Shown here: in pieces, positions 55,264 to 63,477 of the stretch | How the letters are laid out: every line of letters begins with the position of its first letter | Position numbering within the stretch: position 1 is the first letter of the stretch | DNA from: Gammaproteobacteria bacterium Ga0077554 | Lineage (GTDB): Bacteria; Pseudomonadota; Gammaproteobacteria; Ga0077554; Ga007554 | DNA length: 64,000 nt | Assembly: GCA_001464585.1 (NCBI GenBank) | Contig: LNFF01000006.1 | Location: forward strand, 124,001 to 188,000 | Direction of reading: 5' to 3' | Notes under the pieces: model-generated | Told to the model about the DNA's origin: nothing | Databases searched by the model: none | What the model saw: only the letters and a program-made list of their open reading frames with translations | Program-made: the position numbers and the translations under genes

Positions 55264-56817
55264 ATGCACGTCGGCAGCTATCTGGAACTTTTCACCACCC
55301 TGTTCGGCTGGCAGTTTTACGACCGCCTGTGGGACATTCTCACTGGAACAGGCCTGGCATTTTTGCCATTCCTCGGCATCATTCTCAACAACGTCCTGGA
55401 AACCCATGTGTACGGTGCCACCGACGGCCCGGTAACCTCACTGCGACGCATGGATATCGAACTCGCCGTGGCGCTCACGGTAGTCGTGTTGGCGGGTCAA
55501 CCGACCGTGACACTGAGTGCGGCATCCTTGAGTTATACACCCCCAACGACGGTGGCCAGCCCGACCCCCTGCACTGCCACCGTGTCCAGTCCTTGCGGCA
55601 CTACCTACGGCAGTTCTGGCTTTACGGGCGCCCCCGGCACCGCAGGCGTACCTATCTGGTGGTATGGAGTAATGTCAGTGAGCAGCGGATTCAATAGTGC
55701 TGCCAGAAGCACCCTACCCTCGGTTGCGGATTTTCGCGGTTTCGAGCAGATGGCGCGCACCGCCAGTATACAAAACCCGTCATTACGGCAGGACACTAAC
55801 GATTTTTATACGCAATGCTATATCCCGGCGCAATCCAAATACCTTGCCGATAAACCGACATCGGCGCTCATTACGGGGTTGTTATCCACGTACGGCAATG
55901 ATGACCCAAAGTGGGTCGGCTCACATGTCTATCTCGCCACACCCGGCTATTACGACACCTTGCGTGCAAGCCAACCGATAAAGGGTTGGCCCTATGCGCC
56001 ACTGCGGGACACCGAATATGCGACTGTAGTGCCGCCACCTGCGTGGGGTCGCCCGTATTGTAGCGAATGGTGGACGGGTTTGGGGAGCACAGGGATAGGG
56101 CTGAAACAAACACTTCTCAACGAAGGTGGGGCACTGGACAGTGTCGCAGCGCTCTTCACTGCAGGATTTAGCGCCATTAAACGCAACGATGCCGTGGTAA
56201 AAATGGTACTCAGCGGTTCGCCACCGACGTTTGTGGAGAGCGGCTATGCCACTGCCAACACCGTTTCCAGTGGCGGCGCTGGGCGATTTTTTGAAACCGT
56301 AGCAAAGGATGTTGTCAGCAGTATCGGGCTTGCATTAGCCTCCATCGTACAAGCCCTCATGATGGCTGTAGTGCTCAAGGGTCTGCCCATGATACAGGCC
56401 ATTATCCTGTTAGGTATGTACGCGTTACTGCCGCTGATTGTGGTGATTTCAGGGTACTCGCTGGAAATGATGCTCACGGGTACCCTGGCGATCTTTACAG
56501 TGAAATTCTGGACTTTTCTGTGGGAGATCGCCCGCTGGGTGGACCAAAATATGATTGCCGCGCTCTACCCAAACGGGCAATCCTTTCTGGGATGGGCGCA
56601 GGGAACTACCGGCGCGTGGACCATGGATGCCATTGATAAACGCATGATTCTGGATTTGATTACTACGGCGCTTTACTTGGGGTTACCCGTCTTGTGGACG
56701 GCGATGATGATGTGGGCGGGGTATCAAATGATGGGGGCAGTCAGCTCAGCAGTCACTAGCCTCTCGGCTTCACTCAATGATAAGGAAATTCGCCCAAAAG
56801 GTCGCTTATTCAGATGA
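55264..56817 (+). CDS. TraG-like mating-pair protein, N-terminal type
   Basis: A 517-residue membrane protein with several N-terminal helices, a long periplasmic segment with four or more Cys (about 95-320) and a C-terminal membrane cluster. The motif LKGLPMIQAIILLGMYALLPLIVVISGYSLEMM, followed by WTFLWEIARWVDQNMI, is characteristic of the TraG N-terminal domain family of ICEs. It probably stabilises mating pairs and may mediate exclusion. AAAGGAGA precedes ATG 55264. It is the last recognised transfer gene in the window. Confidence 0.85.
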   Translation: MHVGSYLELFTTLFGWQFYDRLWDILTGTGLAFLPFLGIILNNVLETHVYGATDGPVTSLRRMDIELAVALTVVVLAGQPTVTLSAASLSYTPPTTVASPTPCTATVSSPCGTTYGSSGFTGAPGTAGVPIWWYGVMSVSSGFNSAARSTLPSVADFRGFEQMARTASIQNPSLRQDTNDFYTQCYIPAQSKYLADKPTSALITGLLSTYGNDDPKWVGSHVYLATPGYYDTLRASQPIKGWPYAPLRDTEYATVVPPPAWGRPYCSEWWTGLGSTGIGLKQTLLNEGGALDSVAALFTAGFSAIKRNDAVVKMVLSGSPPTFVESGYATANTVSSGGAGRFFETVAKDVVSSIGLALASIVQALMMAVVLKGLPMIQAIILLGMYALLPLIVVISGYSLEMMLTGTLAIFTVKFWTFLWEIARWVDQNMIAALYPNGQSFLGWAQGTTGAWTMDAIDKRMILDLITTALYLGLPVLWTAMMMWAGYQMMGAVSSAVTSLSASLNDKEIRPKGRLFR

Positions 56818-56924
56818 ACAGTAATTGTTACCACCACTGAATCACTGCCAGTAGAAATTTTGCTGCTCGTTGCATGGCATTCGTCAGCCGCTAAACCATC
56901 ACTTAGTTGAGAGACGTAAATCTA

Positions 56925-57485
56925 TCAGTGGGTAGGATGGTAGTGATCCTGCAGATACTCTGCAGAGCCAGGTAAAGTAAACCTATCAGATACCTGGGTG
57001 GAATGGTGGCGGCAATCTCCTTGATCGAATTCATCCCCTCCTATAGTGGCACCACCAAACAGTCCATTCTCTTCTTGCTCAGCAGTATCCGGCAGATTGC
57101 GCGTCGCAAACCCCGCGACCCCCAGCACTGCCGTCACCAGCGCTGACAGAACAGTCACGATGCCTACCGCCGCCGTCTCGACGCCTTTTTCAACAGTCTT
57201 GGCAGTTTTTTCGAATCCCTTTTGTCGCACCGACCGCACCATACCCAATACCAAAAGGATCAGCGCAACAGGTGCAGCCGCGTAAACCGTCAAGACAATC
57301 GTAGCTGCCAGCGCGTCAAAAGGTGTGTAAGGCAAGAAACGCCCGACCTCATCCGTGAACATCTCAGGAAAGAAATGAGCCAGCAGGCGATCGAACGGCT
57401 CCCACGCCAGCAGCGCCCAGGTAATAACCGGTAGCCCGCACAACACACCGATTACAAAAACTTTTTGGTTTACCAAAATTTTCAT
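56925..57485 (-). CDS. Hypothetical membrane protein, leftward in the ICE
   Basis: A 186-residue protein with about three membrane segments (residues 8-28, 57-85, 108-128) separated by a basic stretch VRSVRQKGFEKTAKTVEKG. No family is recognised. The C-terminal tail after residue 135 is hydrophilic. It is transcribed against the transfer operon and lies 3 bases after the next leftward gene, so the two form a small operon that could encode exclusion or a stability function; this is speculation. Confidence 0.65.
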   Translation of the reverse strand: MKILVNQKVFVIGVLCGLPVITWALLAWEPFDRLLAHFFPEMFTDEVGRFLPYTPFDALAATIVLTVYAAAPVALILLVLGMVRSVRQKGFEKTAKTVEKGVETAAVGIVTVLSALVTAVLGVAGFATRNLPDTAEQEENGLFGGATIGGDEFDQGDCRHHSTQVSDRFTLPGSAEYLQDHYHPTH

Positions 57486-57488
57486 CCC

Positions 57489-57773
57489 TTACTCCCGTAA
57501 AGGTCGTCTTAAAAAGATTACGGCGTCCGCGCCGCCTGCATTTGGAATGATAGAATCTATTTCCCATCCCTCCTCGCGCGCCAATCTGTTAATATCTTTT
57601 GCAAGCCAAACTTGGTAATTATTCAAAAGGTTTGGAGCGATAATTTTATATTCCCATTGGCCGGATGGATGATTTTGCGCCTTTGAGACATCTTTATCAG
57701 CAGCCGTGGAAGTATTGCAGGCAATAAAAATTAACCCAAATATGAGAACGATTTTTTTCCATGTCGTGAGCAT
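57489..57773 (-). CDS. Small exported protein with DUF4177-like domain
   Basis: A 94-residue protein with an N-terminal signal containing IFIAC, a possible lipobox, followed by a domain of the pattern QWEYKIIAPN...LNRLAREEGWEID with the ending DAVIFLRRPL. This is typical of the short DUF4177 proteins of unknown function. It could be a lipoprotein if the Cys at 19 is modified. It is first of a two-gene leftward unit; a CCTTTATTAAAGG palindrome (57786-57798) just upstream may be an operator. Confidence 0.7.
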   Translation of the reverse strand: MLTTWKKIVLIFGLIFIACNTSTAADKDVSKAQNHPSGQWEYKIIAPNLLNNYQVWLAKDINRLAREEGWEIDSIIPNAGGADAVIFLRRPLRE

Positions 57774-57945
57774 CGCACGTCCCTGCCTTTATTAAAGGTT
57801 AATCGTTGTCATAAATGCAATCGTATGTCAAGATATTTTAATTTGTAGCGCCCCTGACGTTTGCGCTGCATCAATCTGGATTCACTATAACCTTCCCAGT
57901 ATACTTGTCCGTTTTCCTTACCCAATAAGCAAGGAAGCCCTCGCC

Positions 57946-58251
57946 ATGAACATGCTAATGTATGAAATGCTGCAATTTATTCGGAGTGAAGCTCAATCAG
58001 GTAACGACGCTTTATTAATTCGGATGCAAATTCCCGATCTGATCCGTGAGACCATTCGATACATGTCTGACACAGACCTCATCACCCTGCTACAAACCCA
58101 TCCTGACCTGATCACACTGGAATTTGACGAGGCACTGATCACCCAGATCCTGGACAAGATCGAAACAGGCACCCCCACTTCGGAAATCAAAGCGCTGATT
58201 AATGTCTGGTTCAGAGATCACTTTCCTGGCAATGAAAAACACAAACATTAA
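57946..58251 (+). CDS. Hypothetical small acidic protein
   Basis: A 101-residue soluble protein, mostly helical and acidic, with no recognised family (SDTDLITLLQTHPDLITLEFDEALITQILDKIE). AAGGAAG at 57931-57937 precedes ATG 57946. It stands alone between the leftward membrane genes and vapBC. It may be an accessory gene of the element; the function is unknown. Confidence 0.65.
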   Translation: MNMLMYEMLQFIRSEAQSGNDALLIRMQIPDLIRETIRYMSDTDLITLLQTHPDLITLEFDEALITQILDKIETGTPTSEIKALINVWFRDHFPGNEKHKH

Positions 58252-58254
58252 AAG

Positions 58255-58277
58255 TTATCCCCAAAATCTGTGGACAA
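58255..58277. other. Two DnaA-box-like 9-mers in inverted order
   Basis: TTATCCCCA (58255-58263) and, on the other strand, TTGTCCACA (58269-58277) each match the DnaA box TTATCCACA at eight of nine positions and face each other across five bases. They are near the probable right part of the mobile region. A pair of this kind is a weak hint of a replication or regulatory site, no more. Confidence 0.3.
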
Positions 58278-58373
58278 CGTTGTGCGCATTCCCGCAACTC
58301 CCGCGACAGGGTAGCTTTTTTACAGAATGATGACAGAATGGACGGAACGTCTCGCCCTATCACCTCATTTTGA

Positions 58374-58778
58374 TTAAACCCAGTCCTCGACATGCAAGTC
58401 GGCCACTTTGCAAAACGCTTGATCGTTCGTTACCAATACTGCGCCTGCGCCCAGGGCATGGGTGGCGATCAGCAGATCGAGTGGCCCGAGTAGCTTGCCC
58501 TGGCGCTCCAACTCGGCTCGCACGGCGCCATAACACTCTGCGATAGCGCTGTCCCAGGGCAGTACGTCGACACGCAGTAGAAATTCCCTCACGACCGTAT
58601 GGAGCCGTTTTGCCTCCGGTCGCTTCGCCAGCCCGAACAGCAGCTCGCTCTCGGTGATGGATGAAATGCAAAGAGATGCCATCGGGACGTTCACCACGCG
58701 CCTGGAAACGGCTGGATGCCCCTTGATTAAATAACTTACCGTGTTGGTGTCGAGCATGTATCGCGTCATTCGTTTCAT
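58374..58778 (-). CDS. vapC: VapC PIN-domain toxin
   Basis: A 134-residue PIN-domain ribonuclease toxin. The four acidic positions are visible: Asp in [13 protein letters not shown], Glu in [11 protein letters not shown], Asp in [12 protein letters not shown] and the final Asp in [12 protein letters not shown]. VapC toxins of this type cut tRNA and block translation until released from VapB. Its ATG overlaps the vapB stop (ATGA), so both are made together. Confidence 0.94.
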   Translation of the reverse strand: MKRMTRYMLDTNTVSYLIKGHPAVSRRVVNVPMASLCISSITESELLFGLAKRPEAKRLHTVVREFLLRVDVLPWDSAIAECYGAVRAELERQGKLLGPLDLLIATHALGAGAVLVTNDQAFCKVADLHVEDWV

Positions 58779-59026
58779 CCCGCGAAGGGGTCACGATCTT
58801 GTCTGCCCTGGTTGCGCTCTTTCTCGTCCAGGAAATCGGTCGGCACATTGGCATCCTTGAGCGCGGCGAAGAAGCCATCCCACGTCGCCGGCTTGCGCGA
58901 CAAGATAACGTCGCCGGTTTCCGGATCCTGGCGGATGAAGACTTCCTTGGTGTCGAACCGATAGGCGGCGGGCAGGCGTACGGCCTGGCTGCGGCCGTTA
59001 ATGAACAGTTTGGCTATTTGACTCAT
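58775..59026 (-). CDS. vapB: VapB/VagC-type antitoxin (AbrB fold)
   Basis: An 83-residue antitoxin with an N-terminal SpoVT/AbrB DNA-binding domain ([23 protein letters not shown]) and a C-terminal toxin-binding tail ending [15 protein letters not shown] 59026 follows AGGA on the minus strand. The frame is open to 59191, but that part reads through the Rhs remnant and is not family sequence. Autorepression with VapC is expected at the palindrome upstream. Confidence 0.93.
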   Translation of the reverse strand: MSQIAKLFINGRSQAVRLPAAYRFDTKEVFIRQDPETGDVILSRKPATWDGFFAALKDANVPTDFLDEKERNQGRQDRDPFAG

Positions 59027-59048
59027 GGCGGCATCCTCTTGTGGAGAT

Positions 59049-59097
59049 ATATACCAAAGTATATGCCTATTGATGGGATATGTCAAGGTATATGCCT
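59049..59097. promoter_or_regulatory. Candidate vapBC operator
   Basis: The palindrome ATATAC-CAAA-GTATAT (59049-59064) and two direct copies of GTATATGCCT (59059-59068 and 59088-59097) lie directly before the vapB start. VapBC complexes bind such short repeated palindromes to repress their own promoter. Confidence 0.6.
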
Positions 59098-59148
59098 TGA
59101 CTGTATCGCACAAATTACGAGTTTGAGGGTTGGCAGAGAACGGTACCA

Positions 59149-59295
59149 TTAATGGCACCGGTGAGGCTTTCGCTGAACGGTAGTGCGCCATCGTAGATAG
59201 TTTAGCGCCGCGCCGCCGGGTACGGTGAGGATTTGCAGGCGCCCGGCGGTATCATAGGCATAACTTATCCTTGGCCCAGCGCCGGTGACGGGCAT
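59149..59295 (-). pseudogene. Remnant of an Rhs/YD-repeat protein
   Basis: A 48-codon minus-strand frame reads [20 protein letters not shown] near its start, a clear YD-repeat of the Rhs type (Y-x-Y-D-x-x-G-R-L). The rest is truncated, and no further repeat is seen before the IS element on one side or vapBC on the other. It is a scrap of a much larger polymorphic-toxin gene broken by rearrangement. Confidence 0.7.
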
Positions 59296-59333
59296 GCTAA
59301 AACACCCCAAAAATGTTAAAATTCAAGACGTGC

Positions 59334-60850
59334 CTCAATACTGTTAGTTTAACTGTTTTTTGCCTGTGAATACCACTTCCTTTTTGTTAAGGGCAGCGGT
59401 GGCACGAGCGTCGGTAGAAAAGTCTGCGATTGATTGATCGACAGGGTTCGATTGTGGTGGGCGAAGGGCGTATTTCGTCGCTTGACCATTCGTGGGTTTG
59501 TCTTGCCTCGACTGCTGACGCACAACAACACAGCGGCATGCGCCAACAATTGAACAAACCAACGTTTACGTAGACGTGGACGCACTGGGGGGGAATGCCC
59601 CAGACTGGGGCTGTGATCTGCGCAGCAACTGAACATTCGCCACGAAAGATAATGCTCGTGGTACCACCCCATGTTCTGCGGCTGCCGTGTACATGAGCCA
59701 ACGCACGGCATAGTGCGCCAACACCCAACCGTAAAACTCTTGACGCACCAAATTGGCGGTCTTGCTGCGCAGTGTCCGACGGCGCTGATGCAGGTGCGTC
59801 TTAAGCTCGTCAAATACGCTTTCAACTTCCCATCGCTCATGATACAGCGCCGCCAACTCAAGGGCGGGGGCGTGTTGCTCGTCGAGCAGCGTAGTCAGCA
59901 GTCGATATCTTGTCTCGGCGCCCTGCGTGCCAGGCAGGGTGTACTCGATGACGCGTACGGTGACGGCGGCGCTTTCATCCTTGCGTCGTGGCCCCTTGCT
60001 GGGGCGTATCTCGCTCAGAAATGAGCCATCGCCGAGCGACTGGATCACCGGCAGCTGTCGGTTGGACGTGCAGCGCCACACCAACTGAGAGCCAGTGGCT
60101 TTAGCACTACACCAATATTCGTAGCCATTAAATCCTCTATCGGCCAAACACAGCGTAGATGCGTTCAAACGGGAGAGTAGCGGTTTGCACACTGACCACT
60201 CCGAATCACGATAAGCCCCTATATTGGCGGCCACAATGGCGTGCGTGGCGCATTCCACGAGCACGGCGCATTGCGCCTGCGGGTAGCCTGCAACCCCTGT
60301 GCGACTGCCCGGATAACCAAAGGCGGCGATGTTGTCAGGCTCATCGGGTACCTCGAAGTTGCTGCCGTCTATCGCCATCAAGCGCAGTCCGCGATAAAAC
60401 GCGTGGGGGCAGGCAGCCTCAGCCGCCAAGGGTTGGCAACTGACCTCCTGCAGCTGTTTTAATACCGGCCATGACAGCCGTGAACGCGCCACGCTGATGG
60501 ATGATGGTTTGATGCTCTGTGGTACAGCCCCATGGTTTCGCCATGCAAGCCCTTGGGCGACAGCATCAAATACGTCGGCATAAGCCGCCTCGGGATACAA
60601 GCTCAGTGCCATGCAGTAGTAGACCACTGCTGAGGCCGGAAAGCGGCGTTCGCGCCGACTGTTGCATTGATGCACATCCAGGAGTTCATTGACGACCGAT
60701 CCTGGATAAATGCGCGCTAACAAACTCGTACTCAAATAGTCCGTAAGTCGTGCTCCACTACCCAAAACCGCCTTGGTTCTTGCCATGTCGTTCTCCGCTA
60801 TTGAGATAAGCAGATTCTGGCATGAAACTAGTTAAACTAACAGTATTGAG
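59334..60850. mobile_element. IS4-family insertion sequence, complete
   Basis: A 1,517-base element bounded by perfect 21-base terminal inverted repeats (59334-59354 and 60830-60850, outer sequence CTCAATACTG) with one transposase gene between them. The flanks read ACGTGC before and ACGTGA after the element, so a 5-base duplication ACGTG with one shifted base is possible but not certain. It cuts an Rhs remnant region from a truncated transposase gene. With intact ends and transposase it may still be mobile. Confidence 0.88.
59566..60786 (-). CDS. IS4-family DDE transposase
   Basis: A 406-residue transposase with the IS4 N-terminal domain (about 15-105) and the DDE catalytic core: Asp in LMAIDGSNFEV, Asp in LCLADRGFNGYE and Glu in YHERWEVESVFDELK (the Y-R-E-K region). 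The C-terminal end is Ser/Pro-rich. It is intact and framed by terminal inverted repeats. Confidence 0.95.
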   Translation of the reverse strand: MARTKAVLGSGARLTDYLSTSLLARIYPGSVVNELLDVHQCNSRRERRFPASAVVYYCMALSLYPEAAYADVFDAVAQGLAWRNHGAVPQSIKPSSISVARSRLSWPVLKQLQEVSCQPLAAEAACPHAFYRGLRLMAIDGSNFEVPDEPDNIAAFGYPGSRTGVAGYPQAQCAVLVECATHAIVAANIGAYRDSEWSVCKPLLSRLNASTLCLADRGFNGYEYWCSAKATGSQLVWRCTSNRQLPVIQSLGDGSFLSEIRPSKGPRRKDESAAVTVRVIEYTLPGTQGAETRYRLLTTLLDEQHAPALELAALYHERWEVESVFDELKTHLHQRRRTLRSKTANLVRQEFYGWVLAHYAVRWLMYTAAAEHGVVPRALSFVANVQLLRRSQPQSGAFPPSASTST

Positions 60851-61091
60851 ACGTGACCGTTCGCAGTAACAGCATTTTCTTTCGGAGCCCCTCAAACTTC
60901 CACACTGCTCGGCTTACCGTCATATAGTGCACTGCGAAGTGTTGCCCGATCTCTGCCATCGTGTAGGCACCTGACAGGTAAGCCTGAGCCATCGCCTCAC
61001 CTTTATCCGGGTGGCGTATCCGGTACGCATCCAGAGGCAAGGCGACTGATTTTCGATGGGCTTTTGAAACTTCACGTAACGTCTCTGGATT
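60851..61091 (-). pseudogene. C-terminal HTH fragment of an IS200-like/REP-associated transposase-type gene
   Basis: An open minus-strand frame of about 80 codons, cut by the IS4 element at its 3' side and degenerate upstream. It reads KGEAMAQAYLSGAYTMAEIG then FAVHYMTVSRAV, a helix-turn-helix found at the C-terminus of Y1-transposase-like proteins (also mis-named RelE). Neither a start nor the catalytic domain is present. The frame continues some bases into the IS, showing that the insertion interrupted it. Confidence 0.6.
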
Positions 61092-61094
61092 TCA

Positions 61095-61576
61095 GGCACT
61101 GCCTCTTGCCCCGCACGCTCTACCAGCAGGACTATTGTGCACGCGGGCAGGTGGAGAATTATATCAAGCAGGTGAAGTGTGACCTGAAATCCGACCGCAC
61201 CTCGCCTTCATCATACCTTGCCAACTTCGCCCGCCTGCTGCTGACAGCGGCAGCCTACGTCTTGCACCAACAATTGCGCAAGCTGGGGCTGCAAGGCACC
61301 TCGCTGGCCAATGCTCAACCGAAAGAGGTGTTTGCGGCATTGACAATTGCATCCACGGCGAGAGTGGTGATGTCGGCTTGCACTACACGTATAACTGGAA
61401 TTGATTCACTCATATATTGGCTGCGATTTTATGGCTCTGCTGATTCAGCGGGAAGCAACTTCAAACCCTTTCAACCTCCTCCGCAACGCGACGGCGAAAC
61501 CTGCTCTTCCTACGACGAGCAACTGCAGTGTGAGGTACCGCCCAGGTTAAAGAATTTATCTTCCTTCTTTTTATAA
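61095..61576 (+). pseudogene. C-terminal fragment of an IS1380-like transposase
   Basis: The frame encodes LYQQDYCARGQVENYIKQVKCDL followed by SDRTSPSSYLANFARLLLTAAAYVLHQQLR, matching the C-terminal E-containing region of IS1380-family transposases. The N-terminal catalytic part is missing. After about 61400 the frame has no clear similarity and runs into the 3' end of the selO gene on the other strand. It is a non-functional relic. Confidence 0.75.
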
Positions 61577-63279
61577 TACAGGGCGGCCACTGCCTCGGAT
61601 TGTTCGCCGTACGGGTCTTGCAGCACATTGTGCAAATTTTGCACCAGGCTGTAATCACCCGCGTCGGTTGCGCTGCGATATGCGTCTACCAGCATCCACT
61701 CCCTCGGGATGTATTTGGGGTTGACTCGCTTCATTGCCGCCGATACGTCTGCCGGGTTGCGGCCCGCTTGTGCCAAAGTCGTGTGCCACTTTTGCAGCCA
61801 TGCCGCCCAGTGTGCTTCTATCGCTACACTGTTCTGGGCATAGCCGCCACGTGTTTCGTAGAAGCTGGCTCGCAGTGCCTCCACCTGTTTTGGCAGGTTT
61901 GAGAGTTCTCGCCAAAAGATTGTGTAGTCCACCGGTGTTTCCGCCATCAGTGCGTGTAGCTCCTTGAAAAGCGCTGGATCAAATGCGGCAAGTCCCATTT
62001 TTTCTGCCCACATGCGGTTCATCTCGCGGTTCATGGTTTCTGGCAGCGCTTCCACAATTTTTTGCAGCGCCTGTATCTCGCTATCCTCTTGCTGCAGCAA
62101 CGGCAGCAGGGCAATGCAGAACATTCTGAAATTTTCCATGGCGGCCATAGGCTGGTTCATAAAAGAAAAGTGCTCTCCGCCGCCTGTCCACATTTGAAAC
62201 TTCGGGTCATACGCTTCCATGAAGCCGAAAGGTCCGTAGTCCAGCGTGCGCCCGCCTAATGCGCAATTGTCGCTGTTGAAGTTTCCCTGGCAATATCCCA
62301 CCCGTATCCAATGGGCAACCAGGCTAGACAGCCGCACACCAAACTCTTGCGCAACTGCTAATACTTTGTCGGTAAGCGTTGCCTCGGGATGGCAGTGTTG
62401 AGCGGCGAGATCAGGGTATTCGCGTGCGAGCGTATGCAAGAAAATAGCTTCGAGCTCGGCAAGGGCTAGTGCGTGCTCTTTTTTTCTGGCGCGCCGGCCA
62501 AACAACTCAAGCTGCCCGACTCGCAGGAAAGAGGGCGCGACGCGCGTGGTGATGGCGGACGGTTCGTTCACCATGCGGTCCGGGTCCTGGGTTTTGGCGT
62601 TAGGCGAATACCAGGGACGCGAGATGGTTTCGCTGCGGGAGACAAACAGGCAGAGGGCGCGGGTGGTAGGCACACCCAATGCGGCCATCGCTTCCGACGC
62701 AAGGAGTTCACGGATGCTGGAGCGCAGCACGGCACGGCCATCACCACCGCGACAATAAGGGGTGGTGCCGCCGCCCTTGAGCTGAAACTCCCAGCGTTGA
62801 TCGTCAGACAGCAATACCTCAAGCACAGAAATGGCGCGCCCGTCCCCATAACCATTGCCGTTTTTGAAGGGGCAGTTTTGAACCATTTCTTGCCCGTAGA
62901 TGCTCAGGGCATATCCGCTCGCCCAGCCGCCGGCACGAACGCGGGGTGGCTCGGCATCGGTGTTGGCGCTATTCACGGCAAGCGCGAGGTCGCCGGTGAA
63001 AAATTGCATGAAAGATTCTTCTCTCGCGATACTTTCAGGCAAGCCCAGCTCATGGAAAAAACTGCGGCTGTGAATGACGTAGCAAGGACTCGGCAGCGGT
63101 GTCGGGAGCACCTCGACATAGTGACCAGACTTGACTTGCCGTAGCGTTTTGTTGGGGGCGTGGCGTGCCTGCTCAGGATCTGCCGTGAGGGACTGCAGCA
63201 GCGAATAGTCTGCGCGCTGGAGAAAAGCTGTGAAGGAGAGTGAGGAGGAAGAGTCCATTTTTTTAAGTCCGATCTTCAT
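61510..63279 (-). CDS. selO: SelO (YdiU) protein AMPylase
   Basis: A 589-residue pseudokinase-fold enzyme that transfers AMP to Ser/Thr/Tyr of target proteins and is linked to oxidative-stress response. Motifs are FQLKGGGTTPYCRGGDGRAVLRSSIRE, with the nucleotide-binding Lys and Arg residues, and the metal site GNFNSDNCALGGRTLDYGPFGFM. The C-terminus ends SHCSCSS; the Cys-Ser-Ser end matches the place where some SelO proteins carry selenocysteine or a redox Cys. The start may be ATG 63279 or 63258; neither has a strong ribosome binding site. It lies intact amid transposase debris, so it is probably cargo. Confidence 0.93.
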   Translation of the reverse strand: MKIGLKKMDSSSSLSFTAFLQRADYSLLQSLTADPEQARHAPNKTLRQVKSGHYVEVLPTPLPSPCYVIHSRSFFHELGLPESIAREESFMQFFTGDLALAVNSANTDAEPPRVRAGGWASGYALSIYGQEMVQNCPFKNGNGYGDGRAISVLEVLLSDDQRWEFQLKGGGTTPYCRGGDGRAVLRSSIRELLASEAMAALGVPTTRALCLFVSRSETISRPWYSPNAKTQDPDRMVNEPSAITTRVAPSFLRVGQLELFGRRARKKEHALALAELEAIFLHTLAREYPDLAAQHCHPEATLTDKVLAVAQEFGVRLSSLVAHWIRVGYCQGNFNSDNCALGGRTLDYGPFGFMEAYDPKFQMWTGGGEHFSFMNQPMAAMENFRMFCIALLPLLQQEDSEIQALQKIVEALPETMNREMNRMWAEKMGLAAFDPALFKELHALMAETPVDYTIFWRELSNLPKQVEALRASFYETRGGYAQNSVAIEAHWAAWLQKWHTTLAQAGRNPADVSAAMKRVNPKYIPREWMLVDAYRSATDAGDYSLVQNLHNVLQDPYGEQSEAVAALYYKKKEDKFFNLGGTSHCSCSS

Positions 63280-63477
63280 TACGTGGAAGAGATTTTATAC
63301 ATAGCGACATTAGTCTACTGGCACATTTTAAGGGGTCGGAGCCTGAGGTTTCCCCACGAATAGTATTTGCAAATCATAAAGTTGACGAGTACTCTTTACG
63401 CAAAAACGAAAGCTGCATAGTCTGCATGACCTGATCTTTTTCCTTGTTAGCCACCCAGCACACAAGGAGAACCGATC
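63280..63477. other. Intergenic region between selO and the second transposase
   Basis: About 200 bases with no gene. It should contain the selO promoter and the left end of the following IS element. No terminal repeat can be defined because the right end of that element lies outside the window. Confidence 0.4.

Noticed and set aside
59100-59170. Possible attR at the TGGCACCGG sequence
   Set aside because: Only a few bases resemble the end of tRNA-Thr; there is no T-arm or acceptor-stem copy.
62473-63144. A 223-codon plus-strand open frame
   Set aside because: It is fully inside selO on the opposite strand and shows no family features.
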